Shown: piece by piece, positions 62,937 through 64,000 of the stretch
Layout: each line of letters opens with the position of its first letter
Numbering within the stretch: the stretch's first letter is position 1
NCBI RefSeq assembly: GCF_020164455.1
Contig: NZ_JAIQWW010000001.1
Coordinates: 310,001-374,000 of the forward strand
DNA length: 64,000 nucleotides
From: Phyllobacterium chamaecytisi
Lineage (GTDB): Bacteria > Pseudomonadota > Alphaproteobacteria > Rhizobiales > Rhizobiaceae
Reading direction: 5' to 3'
Position numbers and translations under genes: made by a program
The notes under the pieces: generated by a model
What the model was told of the DNA's origin: nothing
Databases searched by the model: none
The model's input: only the letters and a program-made list of their open reading frames with translations

Positions 62937-63013
62937 TCGATCACCCTTGCCTTTCCTGTCCCTGTTACGTAATCCGCAAGGGACGCGTTCGCAAGGCCGG
63001 AGTGGAAAGCAAA

Positions 63014-64000
63014 ATGGCTCAGACATTCGATACGATTTTCAGGAGCGGGATTGTCGTCAACCAGGACGGTGTTGGCTTGCGCGATATTGGCATCGCCAAC
63101 GGCCGCATTGCTGCCATCGGCAATCTTGGCGGCGCTTCAGCCGCCGAGATCATTGACGCCACCGGCTTGCATATCCTTCCGGGCGTCGTCGACAGCCAGG
63201 TGCATTTTCGCGAACCGGGCCTCGAACACAAGGAAGACCTGGAGAGCGGGTCGCGCTCTGCAGTGCTTGGTGGAGTGACGGCAGTCTTTGAAATGCCGAA
63301 CACCAAACCGCTGACGACCACTGCTGAAACGCTGGAGGAAAAGGTTCGGCGTGGCCACCATCGCATGCATTGCGACTTTGCATTCTGGGTCGGTGGCACG
63401 CGCGACAATGCAAATGATGTCGCAGAGCTCGAACGTTTGCCCGGCGCTGCCGGCATCAAAGTTTTCATGGGCTCGTCCACTGGCGATTTGCTTGTCGAAG
63501 ACGATGACGGGGTGCGTTCTATCCTGAAAAACACCCGCCGCCGTGCCGCTTTTCATTCGGAGGACGAATTCCGCCTGCGCGAACGCGAAGGTTTGCGCGT
63601 TCCGGGAGATCCGTCTTCACACCCAATCTGGCGCGACGAGATCGCGGCGCTGCAATGTACTCAGCGTCTCGTACGCATCGCCCGCGAAACCGGCGCGCGC
63701 ATCCATGTTCTACACATTTCGACTGCGGAGGAGATCGATTTCCTCGGCGATCACAAGGATGTAGCGAGTTGCGAGGCAACGCCGCATCATTTGACCCTCG
63801 ATGCCAGCCAATACGCGACGCTTGGAACATTGCTGCAGATGAACCCCCCGGTACGCGACGCGCGGCATCGCGATGGCGTTTGGAAGGGTATCGCACAGGG
63901 CATCGTGGACGTATTGGGTTCGGACCATGCGCCGCACACGCTCGAAGAAAAATCGAAGCCCTATCCGGCGTCGCCGTCCGGCATGACCGGCGTGCAGACA
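63014..64000 (+). CDS. pyrC: dihydroorotase (PyrC type I), 3' end outside window
   Basis: The frame opens with an ATG at 63014 (GGAGTGGAAA upstream) and is still open at the last base; at least 329 residues are visible. It is a cyclic amidohydrolase: VVDSQVHFREPG carries the metal-binding His residues, KVFMGSSTGDLLV the carboxylated Lys region, VLHISTAEE a further His, and VLGSDHAPHTLEEK the catalytic Asp. It closes carbamoyl-aspartate to dihydroorotate. An allantoinase or hydantoinase is the alternative, but HFREPG and SDHAPHT favour dihydroorotase. It is divergent from ygfZ. Confidence 0.92.
   Translation, partial: MAQTFDTIFRSGIVVNQDGVGLRDIGIANGRIAAIGNLGGASAAEIIDATGLHILPGVVDSQVHFREPGLEHKEDLESGSRSAVLGGVTAVFEMPNTKPLTTTAETLEEKVRRGHHRMHCDFAFWVGGTRDNANDVAELERLPGAAGIKVFMGSSTGDLLVEDDDGVRSILKNTRRRAAFHSEDEFRLREREGLRVPGDPSSHPIWRDEIAALQCTQRLVRIARETGARIHVLHISTAEEIDFLGDHKDVASCEATPHHLTLDASQYATLGTLLQMNPPVRDARHRDGVWKGIAQGIVDVLGSDHAPHTLEEKSKPYPASPSGMTGVQT

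Overview
The window is a chromosomal stretch from an alphaproteobacterium of the order Hyphomicrobiales (Rhizobiales), most likely near Phyllobacterium/Ochrobactrum/Brucella. The evidence is three Omp2-type alphaproteobacterial porins, the block rpoZ-rsh-pyrE-(DUF2062)-acpS-lepB-rnc-era-recO, a NadQ-type regulator near nadABC-panCB, and short intergenic palindromes of the kind found in this group. The genus is an inference.

Left half (1-38,900) is accessory in character. It opens with a cut alpha/beta hydrolase, a SnoaL-like protein, an XRE/MmyB regulator overlapping a methyltransferase, a flavin monooxygenase, and a large exported arylsulfatase. From about 8.4 to 17.6 kb lie a Cache-type class III cyclase, a cupredoxin-like secreted protein, a DUF2955/HlyD efflux pair, an AI-2E permease coupled to a small K+-channel-like protein, and a second cyclase fused to TPRs. 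The 3' end of the cupredoxin gene is duplicated almost exactly at 17.44-17.64 kb, so this block is bracketed by a ~200 bp direct repeat. A YnfA protein, a MerR/cation-transporter pair with a 19-bp-spacer promoter, three very small membrane proteins and a GAF histidine kinase facing a tyrosine recombinase follow. Then come three porins, an SMR pump, a BON-domain protein, a lytic transglycosylase, a GIY-YIG gene embedded in REP-like repeats and two RTX-type proteins sharing a conserved upstream leader.

Right half (38,900-64,000) is dense housekeeping sequence: dapA, smpB, a family-5-like uracil-DNA glycosylase, a NYN-domain protein, rpoZ, rsh, pyrE, DUF2062, acpS, lepB, rnc, era and recO. A complete galactitol-type PTS permease, an MFS transporter, nadABC-panCB behind a palindromic operator, cupin-nadQ, a tyrosine-phosphatase-like protein, an HD hydrolase, ygfZ and the start of a dihydroorotase complete the window.

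The most unusual theme is the set of small palindromic or terminal-inverted-repeat elements (145-276 bp), often flanked by TA. Two ~270 bp elements share an interior but carry different, internally matched ends. In four cases the terminal TAG of an element is exactly the stop codon of the adjoining gene (histidine kinase, recombinase, BON protein, dapA). No rRNA, tRNA, CRISPR array or intact transposase gene was seen.
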